Part shown: positions 1 to 11,639 of the stretch, piece after piece
How the letters are laid out: every line of letters starts with the position of its first letter
How positions within the stretch are numbered: the first letter of the stretch is position 1
NCBI GenBank assembly: GCA_963969395.1
Contig: OZ017797.1
Location: forward strand, 13,764,001 to 13,828,000
DNA: 64,000 nt
From: Pseudoscleropodium purum
Lineage: Eukaryota > Streptophyta > Bryopsida > Hypnales > Brachytheciaceae
Direction of reading: 5' to 3'
Translations under genes and position numbers: made by a program
Notes under the pieces: generated by a model
Told to the model about the DNA's origin: nothing
The model's input: only the letters and a program-made list of their open reading frames with translations
The model's database searches: none

Positions 1-2
1 AA

Positions 3-602
3 GAGGACATAAGCCCTGAACCTATTGCTGAAGGTATCGTCGGAAGTGAATCTTTCTTTGTTCCCGATGAGGAAGTACATGAGGTTGTGGAAGAGACGAT
101 CAGTGCAGAGCCCGGTGAAGTACCCGTAGAACCCGAATCTGCGCTTGCTCCTTCTGATGTTGAAGACAAATCTGTTGATGGAAATTCTGGGGATGCGATT
201 GGGGTGACTGCATCATCGGAAAGCGTCGACAAGGAGGGTGTAAGCCCTGAAACATCCAGTGAGGCAACGATTAGCGCGGGAGCCGATGCAAGTCTAGAAT
301 CTGAAGGATCAGCAAGTCTGGAATCATTGTCTAGTCCTGCTAATAATGTCGAAGACAGGTCTCTTGGGGTAAATCCTGAAGATACGAGCGAGGCAAAGAT
401 AGAGTTGGATACAGAGAATACCAACAAGGATGACTTAAGCCCTGAACTTCCTGCTGATGGTTCAACTGAAAGTGCTGACAAGGAAGGCTTAAGCCCTGAA
501 CTTCCTGGTGAAGGGTCAGCTGATAACGTTGGAAGTGAATCCCTGTTCACTTCTGTTGAGGAGGTACACGAAGTCATAGAAGAGACGATCTCTCCAGAGC
601 TC
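3..602 (+). repeat. Imperfect internal repeats in the acidic protein
   Basis: Two long copies of one protein module are visible, about 3-119 and 477-602. Each runs from a SPE motif through GSES-F to EEVHEV-EETIS. Shorter copies of the DK-SPE start of the module lie near 228, 426 and 711. The copies differ at many third positions and by small indels, which is consistent with old in-frame duplication of a disordered acidic region. Confidence 0.7.
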
Positions 603-1710
603 GATGAGGGATCGACAAATCTGGAATCTGGGCCTGCTTCTGATGATATTGAGGAGAAACCTGAAGATTTGAGTGAGGCAACAACTGCAGGGAAACCCTT
701 GGAGAGTGTCGACAAGGAGCTTGTTAGCCGTGACCTCCCTGTTGAGGAAATTCATGCTCCCGTTGAAGAGATTGGAAAATTTGAAGATGCAGCAACTGGT
801 GAAGAACCAGCAGTTCTGGAATCTGCGGTTGCTTCGTCTGAAGATGTTCAGTTCATGCCTGAAACTAAATCAAGAGGGTTCAACTTCAACGACCTCAAGG
901 AATCCTTTACCACTTCCGAAAAAGAGGAATCTGCGATTGGTGAGGAAGGCAGCTCTTCTGATGCAGTTGCAAGGGATACAACTCCATTGGATGTTTCAAG
1001 TCCTCCACCTGCAGATGAGAAGAAAGAATCATCGAATTCTTACGATCTGCATGAGGAGGCTGTTCACCTTGAAGAAGCTGCGGAGAAGACCTTAGAAGAT
1101 GTCAAATCGGGGGACAAGGACTCTTCTGTTGCGGAGAGCGTGGCTCAAATTGTTCTCGACGAGAGCAACAAAACTGGGGACTCATCGGAGTTGATTTCAG
1201 GAGTTATCCAACATGTTGCACAGCTTGCTCAGGATGATTTCCAATCTGATCCAAATGTCTTGCCAGACACTGTGAATCAAGTTTTTGATCGTGAAAGTGC
1301 AGGCTCCCCTGCGAATGAAGGCAGCCAACCCAAGGTCAGTTTAGTGATCTTCAGGATTCTACAGGACTTGATGATATTGGTTTGCCGGCATCAAGATTCG
1401 AGTTCAAAGATCTGGAAAGACTCTTGACGTAGTTAGCCATCTTTTTTAATCTTTGTCTGCTTTGCTTTTGTTTACTACCTCTCTTGTTGGGAAGTTGATG
1501 ATAATTTTGTTGCTACTGTGTTAGGAAAGTTCAAGCTTGGGTACCAAGTTTTCTCTGTTTGTCATCTGGTGTATATCACTGTGTGCTTCGCACGTTTCAA
1601 GCAAAGACATGCCGGCCCCTGCTCTTAAACTTGGTGCTGAAGAGGTGGCAGCAGTTCTTCATTCCAATTCTCAGGGGGCTGCTTCGTCGAAGGCTGCTTC
1701 ATCAGTTTGA
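3..1710 (+). CDS. C-terminal part of an acidic, repeat-rich protein (5' end outside window)
   Basis: The frame is open from base 3 to the window edge, so the true start lies upstream; the first apparent start inside, at 87, is a GTG and not a real initiator. The product is extremely rich in Glu, Asp, Ser, Pro and Val, with no recognisable catalytic fold. Segments of the type DKEG-SPE recur around 3, 228, 426, 477 and 711. I place a GT-AG intron at 1335-1524 (AAG|GTCAGT ... GTGTTAG|GAA). It joins phase 0 to phase 0 and gives a short last exon, 1525-1710, ending in an Ala/Ser-rich tail with KLGAEEVAAVLHS. Without splicing, the frame stops at 1427. The acidic composition recalls acidic domains of chloroplast import receptors, but no GTPase domain is present, so I assign no function. 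I am confident it is coding and only moderately confident of the last exon. Confidence 0.7.
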
Positions 1711-3480
1711 TGAACGCCTATTGAGGAAAACTGAAGTTGGTATGGACCGTGCCTGGAACTTGCCGGTGAATGCTGCAACAACAAACCCACAGAGTTGTTA
1801 TCAGCAAATTTGTACTACGTGTGCTCTGTTACAACATGTATGATTGTTCTAGCATGAAGTATTAATCCAAGAAGTTCTCACTACCGTAATAGTCAACAAA
1901 CTCTGCAAGGATTGCCGTGAGTGTGCTCCACCTCTACATCCATAGAGTTACGTTTGCATAGAGAGGTGGCACGAATAACTGAAAGTAATTTGTTGTATGC
2001 TCTGCAGCATCGTGGTGATATTTTTTGGATTCACTTGTGGTTTCCTTTAGTACATGTGAAGTAGGCTTGAACTTGTCAAATGGGCGTTTTACGGTAAAAA
2101 TCAGAACATTCGAGATGATGGCGATTGCCTTCTCCCTTTGTTTGATAGACGTGTTTCAGGCCATCCCGTCTTGAAACAGTTGATTTGACGTACTTCGCAA
2201 ATGATAGATACCTCAATTATTGAGGGATTTTGTACGTTGCCCATTGTGGTAGAGTTATTTTTATGCAGTCGGTGGTTATTCGCATTTTTTTATTATGCTG
2301 CCATGGTGTCCTGTTCTATTCCAAGAATTTGCTTGGAGAGAATCGTGGGTTCAAACGTTGTCTAATTTTCACATATTATTGTTACCAAATCAAAGAGGAT
2401 CCCAGTGCACCATTCTGTAGTGTTGCATTTAAGTACGTCTCTTTATGAGGTACCTTACAAGGTTACTCTCGAACAATGGGATTTCATGCCATGTTCAGCA
2501 ACCAGAATCGATTTCGTATCATTGATAGCAGATAGTTTTATTTTGAGCGTGCTGATCAATGCGTGATGCTTTCATCGGGACTGCATGTCGTCGATTTGAA
2601 AGTTCATGGCGTTCTGAAGACATTTCGAAACGAGTCCGAAGATCAACTTCAGTGTGAGCCGGTATGCCAATTAATTGTGGCCGAGCATAATTAGAAGCAA
2701 AACAAGAAAGACGCAAAGTCCGTCCTGTTCTGTTTGAACACGATATAGCTTATAATCTAAAAGTTGTTGCAAGTGGTGTCGCTCATGATCGGGGTTCTCA
2801 TTTGCGATACAAGGCTATTCCGCTGGCCAATGACTGACACTGAATTTGGGATGGACTGTCAGACTCTGGTCTCGATCATGGCCTTCTATCCAAAAGAAAG
2901 CGTTGCTCAATGATTTTGAAGTGTCAGTTACTGGGGCATGCATATGGCAGCCCTAGCAAGTGTTGGAGGCGACAAATCCTTCAGTATGTCTTGGTGCGCA
3001 TTGTGGAAGTTGAATGAATGGCATCCATCTGGGAGTTCACTCAAAAGATGGTGTTCTCAAGTGACTTCTTGTGCTTTCATTACTCCGCTCAAAGTTCCGT
3101 TAATCTCAGCGAATGTAGTCTGCAATGTCTTCGGTCACGTCTTGTCTCGATTGGTTTGTCGACAGGGTTATCGGCATCGCTTCTCCATTTGAACTAAGTG
3201 CTTTCAGAAGAACCTTGTGCATTTGTGTCATCATCACGATATCCCTGGACTCTCCTTTTGACATATCAAGTTATTTGATTTGTCACTGGATGTTGAGGAG
3301 GCAGTGCAGGAGTACCACGTGCAAGCAGAAATTCCTTCTCGTCCAGAGCCCAACTCAACCAAAGAGACGCGTCAGCTAACCTTATCAGAACACAAATCCA
3401 TGTAAAATTTGTTGGAATAGCTCTTCAGTTACTGTAGAAGCTAGAATCAAATATTTCCCTCACAAACAGTGCCACAAATC
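1711..3480. other. Probable 3' UTR and intergenic DNA, no gene seen
   Basis: This segment has near-genic base composition, noticeably less AT-rich than the DNA beyond 4.7 kb. It has only short ORFs with no recognisable protein character. The first few hundred bases are probably the 3' UTR of the acidic-protein gene. I could not resolve the remainder. Confidence 0.4.
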
Positions 3481-3539
3481 GATCTCCCAATTTGCAGATG
3501 AAGCTTGAAAATGAGACTAGAGATCAGTACAAAATGGCA

Positions 3540-4180
3540 CCAAGACTCTTATCGAAACTTAAACCCTAAGCCCTAAACCATTGCAACCATTGCAAATAAC
3601 GAGCATGTTAGGTCTAGCAACTGCGAGATTTCAAATTCACCTGCGATTGCAAGAAACGACCTCCGCTTAGATTCGGATTTCGCAAGTTGATAGAAACAAG
3701 TGTTTCACACTCATAACAGAGCACGCCCCAAAGTACAAATTCACTTACAAACAAGACCTTCACATTGGCGAAACGCTTCCCTCAAAGTTCAAAACACGTA
3801 ATTCTGAAAGATTTCACACAATGCGACCACAATAAAAAAAAAAACTATAAAATGGAGTTCATTTGATATAAGCTACAAGAGATGCAGATAGAAAAACATC
3901 TTCAACAGCCATTCCGACTCTTACACAATCCTAACCCCACTGCAGAAACCACACACGGAAACATGATATTATTAGGTCTAGAAACTGTGACATTTCACTA
4001 TTCAACTGCCATTCCAAGAAATGACCTCCACAGGTAGACAGAAACTAGGGTTTACTCTCAAAAATTAAGCACACTCCAATATACAAAACTCGCTTCCCAA
4101 ACACTACGAAGGCAGCGTAATTTAGAAAGATTGCCCCACAATAAACTTTTAAACATTCCGCATTCGTCAATTGTGGTAAA
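3540..4180. repeat. Diverged tandem duplication, about 360 bp per unit, with telo-box motifs
   Basis: The stretch around 3605-3840 is repeated in altered form around 3970-4150. Shared strings in the same order include TTAGGTCTAG, AAGAAA(C/T)GACCTCC, the CAAA(G/A)TACAAA-type block and GTAATT-GAAAGATT. Just upstream of unit 1, 3561-3578 reads AAACCCTAAGCCCTAAACC. Unit 2 contains ACTAGGGTTT near 4046. These telo-box-like motifs are common in plant promoters of growth genes and are also degenerate telomere repeats. Confidence 0.5.
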
Positions 4181-4189
4181 CTTCATTCA

Positions 4190-4660
4190 ATGCAAGTCCT
4201 AATCCACGCCGACCGACTCCCGCAGGAAATCCGAAGCCCGCATTCCCAAATCGACACACACCATTAAATGGAGAACATCTGGGATTCCGTGTTGGACGTC
4301 GAATGGTCGCACTCCTGGAGTAATGATTAGATCACCGACCCGTTTGAAAGGTCGACGGGCGACGCCATCGCTGAACCCGTCAAAGCTTCAAACGAAGGTT
4401 TCCCCCTTGCAATAGAATTTCCTTCAATTTGTGAAGAAAGAAAAAACAAACTTCAAGCGAAATTTCTTCGACCTCCTCTAGGCCTCCGACTTCGTATAAC
4501 TTGGGTTAGGGCTACAGTACAAGGGTCCTGGCGATGGGGAATGCCGTGCTTCACGCCACGTGACGAAGACCCGCCGCCTCGTTGAACTCTGAAGACTCGT
4601 CCGACAACGAAGACCGAAAGGACTTGACCACATACATTGAATCCATTTTTCATCCGTTGG
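4190..4660. other. GC-richer segment of uncertain role
   Basis: Composition shifts to GC-rich here and returns abruptly to AT-rich at about 4660. It contains a very short plus-strand reading frame from the ATG at 4268 (20 codons) and a 66-codon Arg/Gly-rich minus-strand frame (4453-4653). Neither resembles a known protein. It could be a promoter or leader, or an old gene end. Confidence 0.25.
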
Positions 4661-6238
4661 AATAATTCTAACCTAATTGTTCAATGGTGCGTGTTACAAA
4701 ATGAACTTACATATGATTATAACTTCTTACAAGCGTGAAATATTTTTGTCCCTTGTATCCTTATATTATTACTCATGTAGAGGAATTTTCACAAATGTCA
4801 TTGGTAAAAATATGGTTCATTTGGAAAAAGTTACAATCATATTGAAGTTTATTTTGTCACATACACTATTAGAATAAATCTATGTAGTTACTATTAGTTT
4901 TGTTTAACAAGTAAGAATCCCTTGTAGGGAAGGAAATGTACATTTGGAGTTTTTTAGAGAAAATAAATTACAACAAGAAGATAATTTTAACATAAGATCT
5001 TCATTTCAACAAGTTCTTTCTATTCTTTCCATTACTACTTGAAATAATTCAAAGTTTTCAATACAAATCATGAAGCATTGAGTGACTACTCTAAATTGAA
5101 TTTGTTTTTTCAACATATTATATACTTCATCCATTTCATATAACTCCCACAAAGAGCATTAATAATCATAAAACATTCATAATCAATGCAACTATTGCCA
5201 TGACTCTTACAAATAAATAATACCAATAAATATATCGTACTATACAAGGAGAATTTGTGATCAAGTTGCAACTTTTGAGATGTGTTGGAGGTGAAAAATG
5301 ATCATATTAGTTGGAAGTGTCATGTATCACTAAATTAAGTTCAATATGAAGACAAATTTTTGTCACTAATGGATTCTTTAATTTATGCACTTTTATGTTA
5401 ATTACAAAAAATAAAACACATCGTAACCACAATTGGATTTTCCACACATTTATAGAGTGAACACTACATTAATATATACAAGGTGTAATAATCTTGAGAC
5501 AAACATCAAGTCATTGTTGATACTATATATAGGATAATATATTTACTTAGTATTCTTATTTTTCATAATGTTATATATCACTTTAGGGTGGTTCTATTAA
5601 TTTTAAGAAGAACTCAAGTATGTTAGAATAATATGTTTCTTCAAAGGATGATGACTTGGCTCAATTTTCCTAATTCAAACAAAATATGACTATTTGATTT
5701 GAACTTATGTTCTTAAATCTTCAACAATGTTTTAGCCCCCTCCTTATATTGTTATATAATGTTATAGAACTAAGATTAAAATGTTCAAAGTTCTCAAATA
5801 GAATCCAATTTTTTCTTTTTGTATTGTTGATATTTATTTATTTTTCTAATGGTGAAATAATTATCTCACTTGTTTTGAAAGTAAAAAAAAATAGAATTTG
5901 GATTTTATAGAATTCTAAATATTATTGTGATTAGAGTTACATTAATATTTTTTTCAAAAGAATTATTTTTATGAATCAATACTTAGTGAAATTTCACATA
6001 ATTTAATTCACAAATCAAAAATAAATTATTGTTCTTTTAAATTAAAAATTATACAACCAAAAACACTATTGTCTTTTGTATGTGCCAATGCTTTGTCAAG
6101 AAGGCAATATACAAAATAAGGGTCCTAAATGATAAGGCCCTCCTTTTCTATTATACTTGATGAGTAGGGCATTGCATTGTATAAATGATTGTATAGAAAT
6201 GAAAAAAGATGGATGAACAATGAACATGAAAGGTGGCC
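4660..6238. other. AT-rich intergenic DNA
   Basis: Strongly AT-rich sequence with only low-complexity ORFs made of Leu, Ile, Phe and Lys codons. I see no gene and no clear repeat boundary. Confidence 0.6.
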
Positions 6239-6514
6239 TTAGAAGATTTTGGGAGGCTCCGGAAGCTTGTTTCGGGCCTATTCCCCTGAAGTTGTTCCCT
6301 GCAGCGGAGGGAATAGCCCGCTGTTAGAAAAAAAAATTTCAAAAAAAAAAAAAAAAAATTTAATTCTTCAAATGCCAAAAAAAGTTGGAAAAAAAAATTG
6401 GGGGCAATGACTTGGCAAGGTTTCGGCCACGTCATTCTACTACGCCAAGCTTGTTCCGAGCGTACACAGGCTGTGATAACTCGCAGGCTTCCAGAGGCCC
6501 CAAAAATCTTCTAA
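6239..6514. mobile_element. 276-bp MITE with about 28-bp terminal inverted repeats
   Basis: The left end reads TTAGAAGATTTTGGGAGGCT and then CCGGAAGC. The reverse complement of the right end reads TTAGAAGATTTTTGGGGCCT and then CTGGAAGC. The arms match over about 28 bases with few differences. The interior holds a second inverted pair (CGGGCCTATTCCC / GGGAATAGCCCG, about 6276-6325) and a long A-tract. The element is GC-rich at its ends in very AT-rich surroundings. I could not find a convincing target-site duplication, so the superfamily is not assigned. It has no coding capacity. Confidence 0.7.
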
Positions 6515-8640
6515 TGAATATATAATTGCAAGGACAACCTAATTACCAAGTGATTACATTTTACAATATATTTAGAAAATGAATAAAGCAATTCCTATCA
6601 ATGGTTTACTATATAATTTTTATTTTCAAATTCTTCATTTTGGTGCATTTTTTCTATTTTGGAGAATTGCAAGATTTTAAAAATAGTTTACACACCTTAA
6701 CTACCTTCAAAAGTTGGTATACAAATAGCTAACATATATGATCTCTATTGTGATGGACATAAACCTTGTCTTTTCACTCAACCAAAATTTTATAGCAAGC
6801 CAAAAATCAAAGCCTTCTAAACCTATTGGGCAATTTACAATAAACATTCTCTAAACTTCAAACACTATTATTTAATAATCCACATGTTCAATTTTCTTGA
6901 AGATTTTCATTCTTGTTTCCATAGTAGTTTAGGGCAAGATCATGTGGTTCAAAGGATGGAATCCAAATAAACACATATTGTTAGACTATTTCTTCTATCA
7001 TATTGTATTGTTTTGATGTCACATATTGCATGCCCTTCATGTCTTCTATCATAACTTTTGAATATTAGAGCCGATGGCTTGAAAGCTTAAATAAAGATGG
7101 ATGGTACCTTTTTAATTTTAATTTTTAATTTTTTTAATTTATAAAAATGTGATTTGTATTTAGAGGCTAACTTTTTTAATTTTCCACAATCCGGATTTGG
7201 AATTCTATAACTTTGGAATATCTAAATATACTTTGTCTCATTTTTTTTATAAAATATCATCTACAAAAAGTTCTTAAAATGGAACAATTTTTATTTGTTT
7301 ATTTATTATTTAAATGTCATTACATCCATTTTTTGGAGATTTTGTATGTTTTTAGTTCACCTTTATATAAAATTATTTTTAGCTTGATCTTTATAGAATA
7401 TAATCTCCTTATAAATTTAAATATTATACCTATTTTATTTTATTTTTTAAACTTGAATTTCTAACATTGAAGTACTCTTGATAAATTGAGCAATATTGGA
7501 CCAAAACACAACAAATAGTAAAAATGTTTTGTTGAACCACCTTGACAGTCAAGGTATTTTTTAATGATTCTACTAGATGAGTCATTTTTTTATTCGTGTC
7601 TATTATAAAAAGTATGTGCTTGTAATGACTATTTTGCACCTAATAAAGGCATTTGGATTTGTCATATCATTAAAAAATTACCTTTGTAGAGTGGATGTTG
7701 TACTATGGTTTGTGTGCATATGCTATTGATGAGTAGTGCAGGACAAATGAAAGCAAGACTATGAAGTCCTTGAAGCATTTCTACATTGCCATACGTAAGA
7801 AGTTTGAGGCATATCCAACCTTTTAGACTTTGAAAAATAAATGACAATTAAAGAACAATGCCCATGGTTTTTTTGGTATGTTTCATTGGATTGCATGAAC
7901 TATAAGTGGAAGAATTGTTCAATTGCTTGGGAAGGTGATTTTGGAAATAGAAAAGAGAAGAAATCTATCATTTGGAGGTTCTACAAATGGTGGCTTGTAA
8001 ATTTGGCTTGCCTAGATCAAATTGTGATATCAACGTTATGAATTGATCTCTATTGATTCACAACATGCTTAGGAGATGAAACCCATGACACAAAGTTTAC
8101 TATGAATAGTTGATGCTATAATTGCTATTACCTATTGCCTATTATCTGATAGGATCTAACCCTCATGGTCATATTTTTTCCAATGTATATTTTAATCAAT
8201 AGATGAGAAGAAAAAGAAGAAATACTTCTTTTAGAGCCAACAAACAATTTGCAAGGACATTAAGGTTTTGGAGTCTTTCAAGTTGATTTTGCCCAAATTC
8301 AAAATCCATATAAGCACTAGAGCATGGTGTTAATTACAAACATTATGTTGACTTGCTATATTCTACTCATGAGTCTACACAACTTAATTCTAGATGACAA
8401 AAAAGTCTAGATAGTTTAGAAGACAACATTGGCAATTTAGGAGAAAAAAAGAAGAAAAAAAGGCCATGCTATTTTAAAGGGAATTGAGATTCCACAAGTT
8501 AAAGACATTGACTCATGACATTGAAAATGAAACACCTATTTTGGTTTAAAAGGTGATTGATAGAGCATCTATTTCTACTTTGAAAGGACAATGCTTGGCA
8601 TAAATAATCATGTAAAAATGTGGCACACATATTAATGACA
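6515..8640. other. AT-rich intergenic DNA
   Basis: No gene is supported. The ORFs here (7213-7464, 7430-7639, 7662-7847, 7841-8041) are composition artefacts. I noticed no repeat unit shared with the rest of the window. Confidence 0.55.
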
Positions 8641-8886
8641 GTAACTAACTACATAGTTATGTGAATGTAGTTATTAGGCACTCAAGGTGTATAGTGACAC
8701 TTTGTGTCACTATGCACTCTCCCCCTCAATTTTTATTTAAATTTTTTTATTTTACCACCCCCACTCACCCCCACCTATCATTTAGAATTTGATTTAAATT
8801 TTTTTATTTCACCCCCCCTCACCCCCACTCCCTCTTGTAATCTTCAAAATCAAAGTTCTTAACAAATAATATGGGACAATTGATCC

Positions 8887-9098
8887 CGTATCCAATACTG
8901 TATCCATGTTCAGTACTCGTATTCAGTGACCGTATTCAGTACCTGTATTCAATATCCATATTCAATACACGTATTCAGTACGCATATCCAGTACTCGTAT
9001 TTAGTACACGTGTTCAATATTCGTATACAGTACACGTATTTAGTACTCATATCTAGTACCCATACCCGTATTCATATTCATATTTAGTATTTGTATTT
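8887..9098. repeat. Minisatellite, 13-bp period, about 16 units
   Basis: Successive units approximate GTATTCAGTACNC, for example GTATTCAGTACCT, GTATTCAATATCC, ATATTCAATACAC, GTATTCAGTACGC and GTATTTAGTACTC. The 13-base step leaves all three frames partly open, which creates a spurious 61-codon ORF at 8871-9056. Confidence 0.85.
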
Positions 9099-9299
9099 TA
9101 TATTTGAACAGCTCAAATTAAATTTCACAAGATCAACATCTTGTGATTTTTTGAGAAATCAACGTCAATTTTGAGGGTAAGCATTTTTTTTCAAAAAAAT
9201 CAACGGCTCACAAATTTTTTGAGAGAGGAAAGGAGGAACTAATGGGAAACTGGGGTGGCAGGCGAGTTTCAGTGTATAGTAACTTTGGGCATCAATTCA

Positions 9300-10140
9300 T
9301 AAACTGATTCTATGTTGTGGTTTCCCTTTCCATTGATATTATCTTTTTTAATATGAACTTTGAATTTATGTCATGTTTATATCTATATCAACTTAATTTA
9401 AGCTCTCCCATTCTCCAATATCATAGTTGTCATCAACATGCAAGCTTTGTTTTTTCCCTACGCTCATTCATTGGTTCCAAATTCTACATGTGTTGCTTAT
9501 CTAGATCTAGACACTTACCATGTGCACTACTAACCCTCTCATTCCTTTGGAAATCAACCCTTGCACCCACTACACTCATTTGTATAGCTACAACATTCAA
9601 ATGAAATTTGTGATCAAAAATTAAATCCACCCACCGTAGCTTGTGAATTAAAATTTTAGCCTGCCTGCAAGTCCTAGTTTCAATCCACCAAGTAGCATTT
9701 GAAATGCTCCTAAACACCCCAACATTCCTACCAAACCTTGAACCTCAAATATATGTCAAATGAGGCACATGATTCACCCTATCAAGTACACTACTAATAT
9801 CCAAATTATAGACCTACATTCCAATAGAAAAAAATGGGTAGATGATATGCAAGTTTAAGCCATTACTATAAATATTGACACAAGATAAAGGATCCAACAT
9901 CCTAGCATTCCAACAGTTTTCTACATGTGTTCACAAAAGCCCTTGCTTACCTAAAATGTTGACCACCAATCAATATTCCAACAAATTGAACATTCAATAG
10001 TTGCATATCCAACAACCTTCATAAACTACTTTGGTCCATAATCCTTTACACCATAAAGACTAGCCCTTGCACCAACTAAATTCACATAAACACTAATCTT
10101 CTTTTATATACATTCCAAAATCCTAAAAATAAATTACAAC
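9300..10140. other. Unassigned sequence, possibly decayed coding DNA on the minus strand
   Basis: Composition is less extreme than in the neighbours, and the minus strand shows short open stretches separated by stops (the longest open run is 9484-9717). Some look like residual protein, as in an old transposon polyprotein, but I recognise no motif. It could equally be non-coding. Confidence 0.2.
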
Positions 10141-10176
10141 TTCACATCCCCACTTCTAACGAGTTGTTGCCTTACT

Positions 10177-11075
10177 ACCTTAATCCTTAAATGTCCAAGG
10201 CCTTTTCTTTGTCAAAAACTACTTAGAATTGTCATTTCTAGTGCAAAGTGGACAATTTTTTTTTCTTAAATTTGCATATTTAAATGTAGAATCTTGCATT
10301 AGACTAAAAAGAAAAAGTGTGGAAGAAATTTCAAAAACTTTGACCACATAGATTGCATAAAATTTGAATTCAAACTAAAAAAAGGATGATTTTTTTGTAC
10401 TGTGGCAAATTCGTTTTTAAGACTTTAAATTCTTTTAATTTAAAATTTTGAATCAAATTTTTTTTATCACAACTAATTGAGTTGAAGGTCTAATTTTTTT
10501 TTAAATAACATAATTTTTGTTTTTATAAATTATTAAGTAGAAGTAGGTACAAGGTAGAGGGAAAAACTCAATTTTTAATATCTTTGAGATGGAATTGTAA
10601 CACACTAATCTCAATGGTGAGATTATTCTAACAATCAAATTAAACCTTGTGCAACTTCATTTTTTGAAAATTTTGAAAATTGAATCAAAAAAACAAATCC
10701 AATACATTCAATTTTTTCAAAAAGATGCCATAATTGCCCACAAGACAAGATCCTCCACAACTTTCACATCATTTATGCAAATGAAACAAACCAAATCTTT
10801 CTATATAGATAATTTTTTTATTATTAAAAACAATTTGTTTTAAACTTTATTTCAAGTTGTTTTGAGTGGGCTTTTTTGCCCCCTTGAAATTGTTTTAAGC
10901 TTTGTATGGCATAACTTTTTCTTCCAAGAACTAGTTGAAATAAAGTTATACTTCCAAAATGTTTATCTGTTTTTCTTTCTCAAAAATAGTTTAAAAAAAA
11001 TTATATCTCCGGTAATTGAAATTACAAAAGCTTGCCTAAAATGTCAAGTGTCCCCAAAGGGGTCAAAACTTTAAA
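10177..11075 (+). mobile_element. Divergent member of the TTAA-bounded repeat superfamily
   Basis: It starts with TTAATCCTTAAATGTCCAAGG. It then follows the same internal order as the 0.95-kb family: TCTTGCA-TAGACTA, AAATTTCAAAAACTTTGACCA, TAGATTGCATA, TTGAAAATTGAATCAAA, CTTTCTATATA-AT and CATAACTTTTT. It ends near GTGTCCCCAAAGGGGTC. A partial relative of the first third lies at 25590-25830. Sequence identity to the main family is low, but the block order is preserved. Confidence 0.5.
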
Positions 11076-11094
11076 CATTATATTTGATTAAGTC

Positions 11095-11365
11095 TAGTTT
11101 GAGTAGACTTTGCTCAAATTAGTGGTTTAGGATTTAGCCTAGGCACCAATGTTACAAATGCCTATATTATAGACACCTTCTATGATTATAAGATATTTAT
11201 GTTATAGGTACCTATATAATAAACACCCTCCATTGTTATAGAGTACCTATGTTATGAACACCTTTAGTTCTACAATTGTAAAATATTTCTACTTATATTT
11301 AGGCTCAAGGCTTGTAAGCTCATATTTTTTAGGCTCACATGCTAGCTTCATTGCTCAAGAACTTT
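11095..11365. repeat. Palindromic repeat family copy (degenerate)
   Basis: AGCCTAGGCACC, repeated variants of GCCTATATTATAG and TTATAGGTACCTATA, and a terminal GGCTCACATGCTAGC match copies at about 22471-22706 and 37432-37634. The interior is made of repeated short palindromes around CCTATATTATAGG. Confidence 0.5.
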
Positions 11366-11639
11366 ACATGATATGGTATTTGTGATTGGACATTCACATT
11401 TGGTATACTCGAAATTTGATTTAAATCCATTATTATTCAATCAAATTCTCATGAAATTTTTTCTTTTCCTTCTTTTTTTTCCTTCTTTTTTTTCTTCTTT
11501 CTTTGAAATTTGCATTTCTTTTTCGGTGCATCCATTTTGCACCATTCCTCTAGAATGTTAGGCTACAGAGAAACACACCCACTGACGGTTCCCACCTAAT
11601 ATTCTCCTGCTCTTGAAATATGTGTGCGACTAGGGGCAC

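Noticed and set aside
1559..1843. 94-codon ORF downstream of the acidic-protein gene
   Set aside because: It is a shadow frame of the proposed last exon (1525-1710). Its Leu/Arg/Cys-rich product does not fit the rest of the protein.
8871..9056. 61-codon Tyr/Val/Ser-rich ORF
   Set aside because: It is produced by the 13-bp minisatellite.
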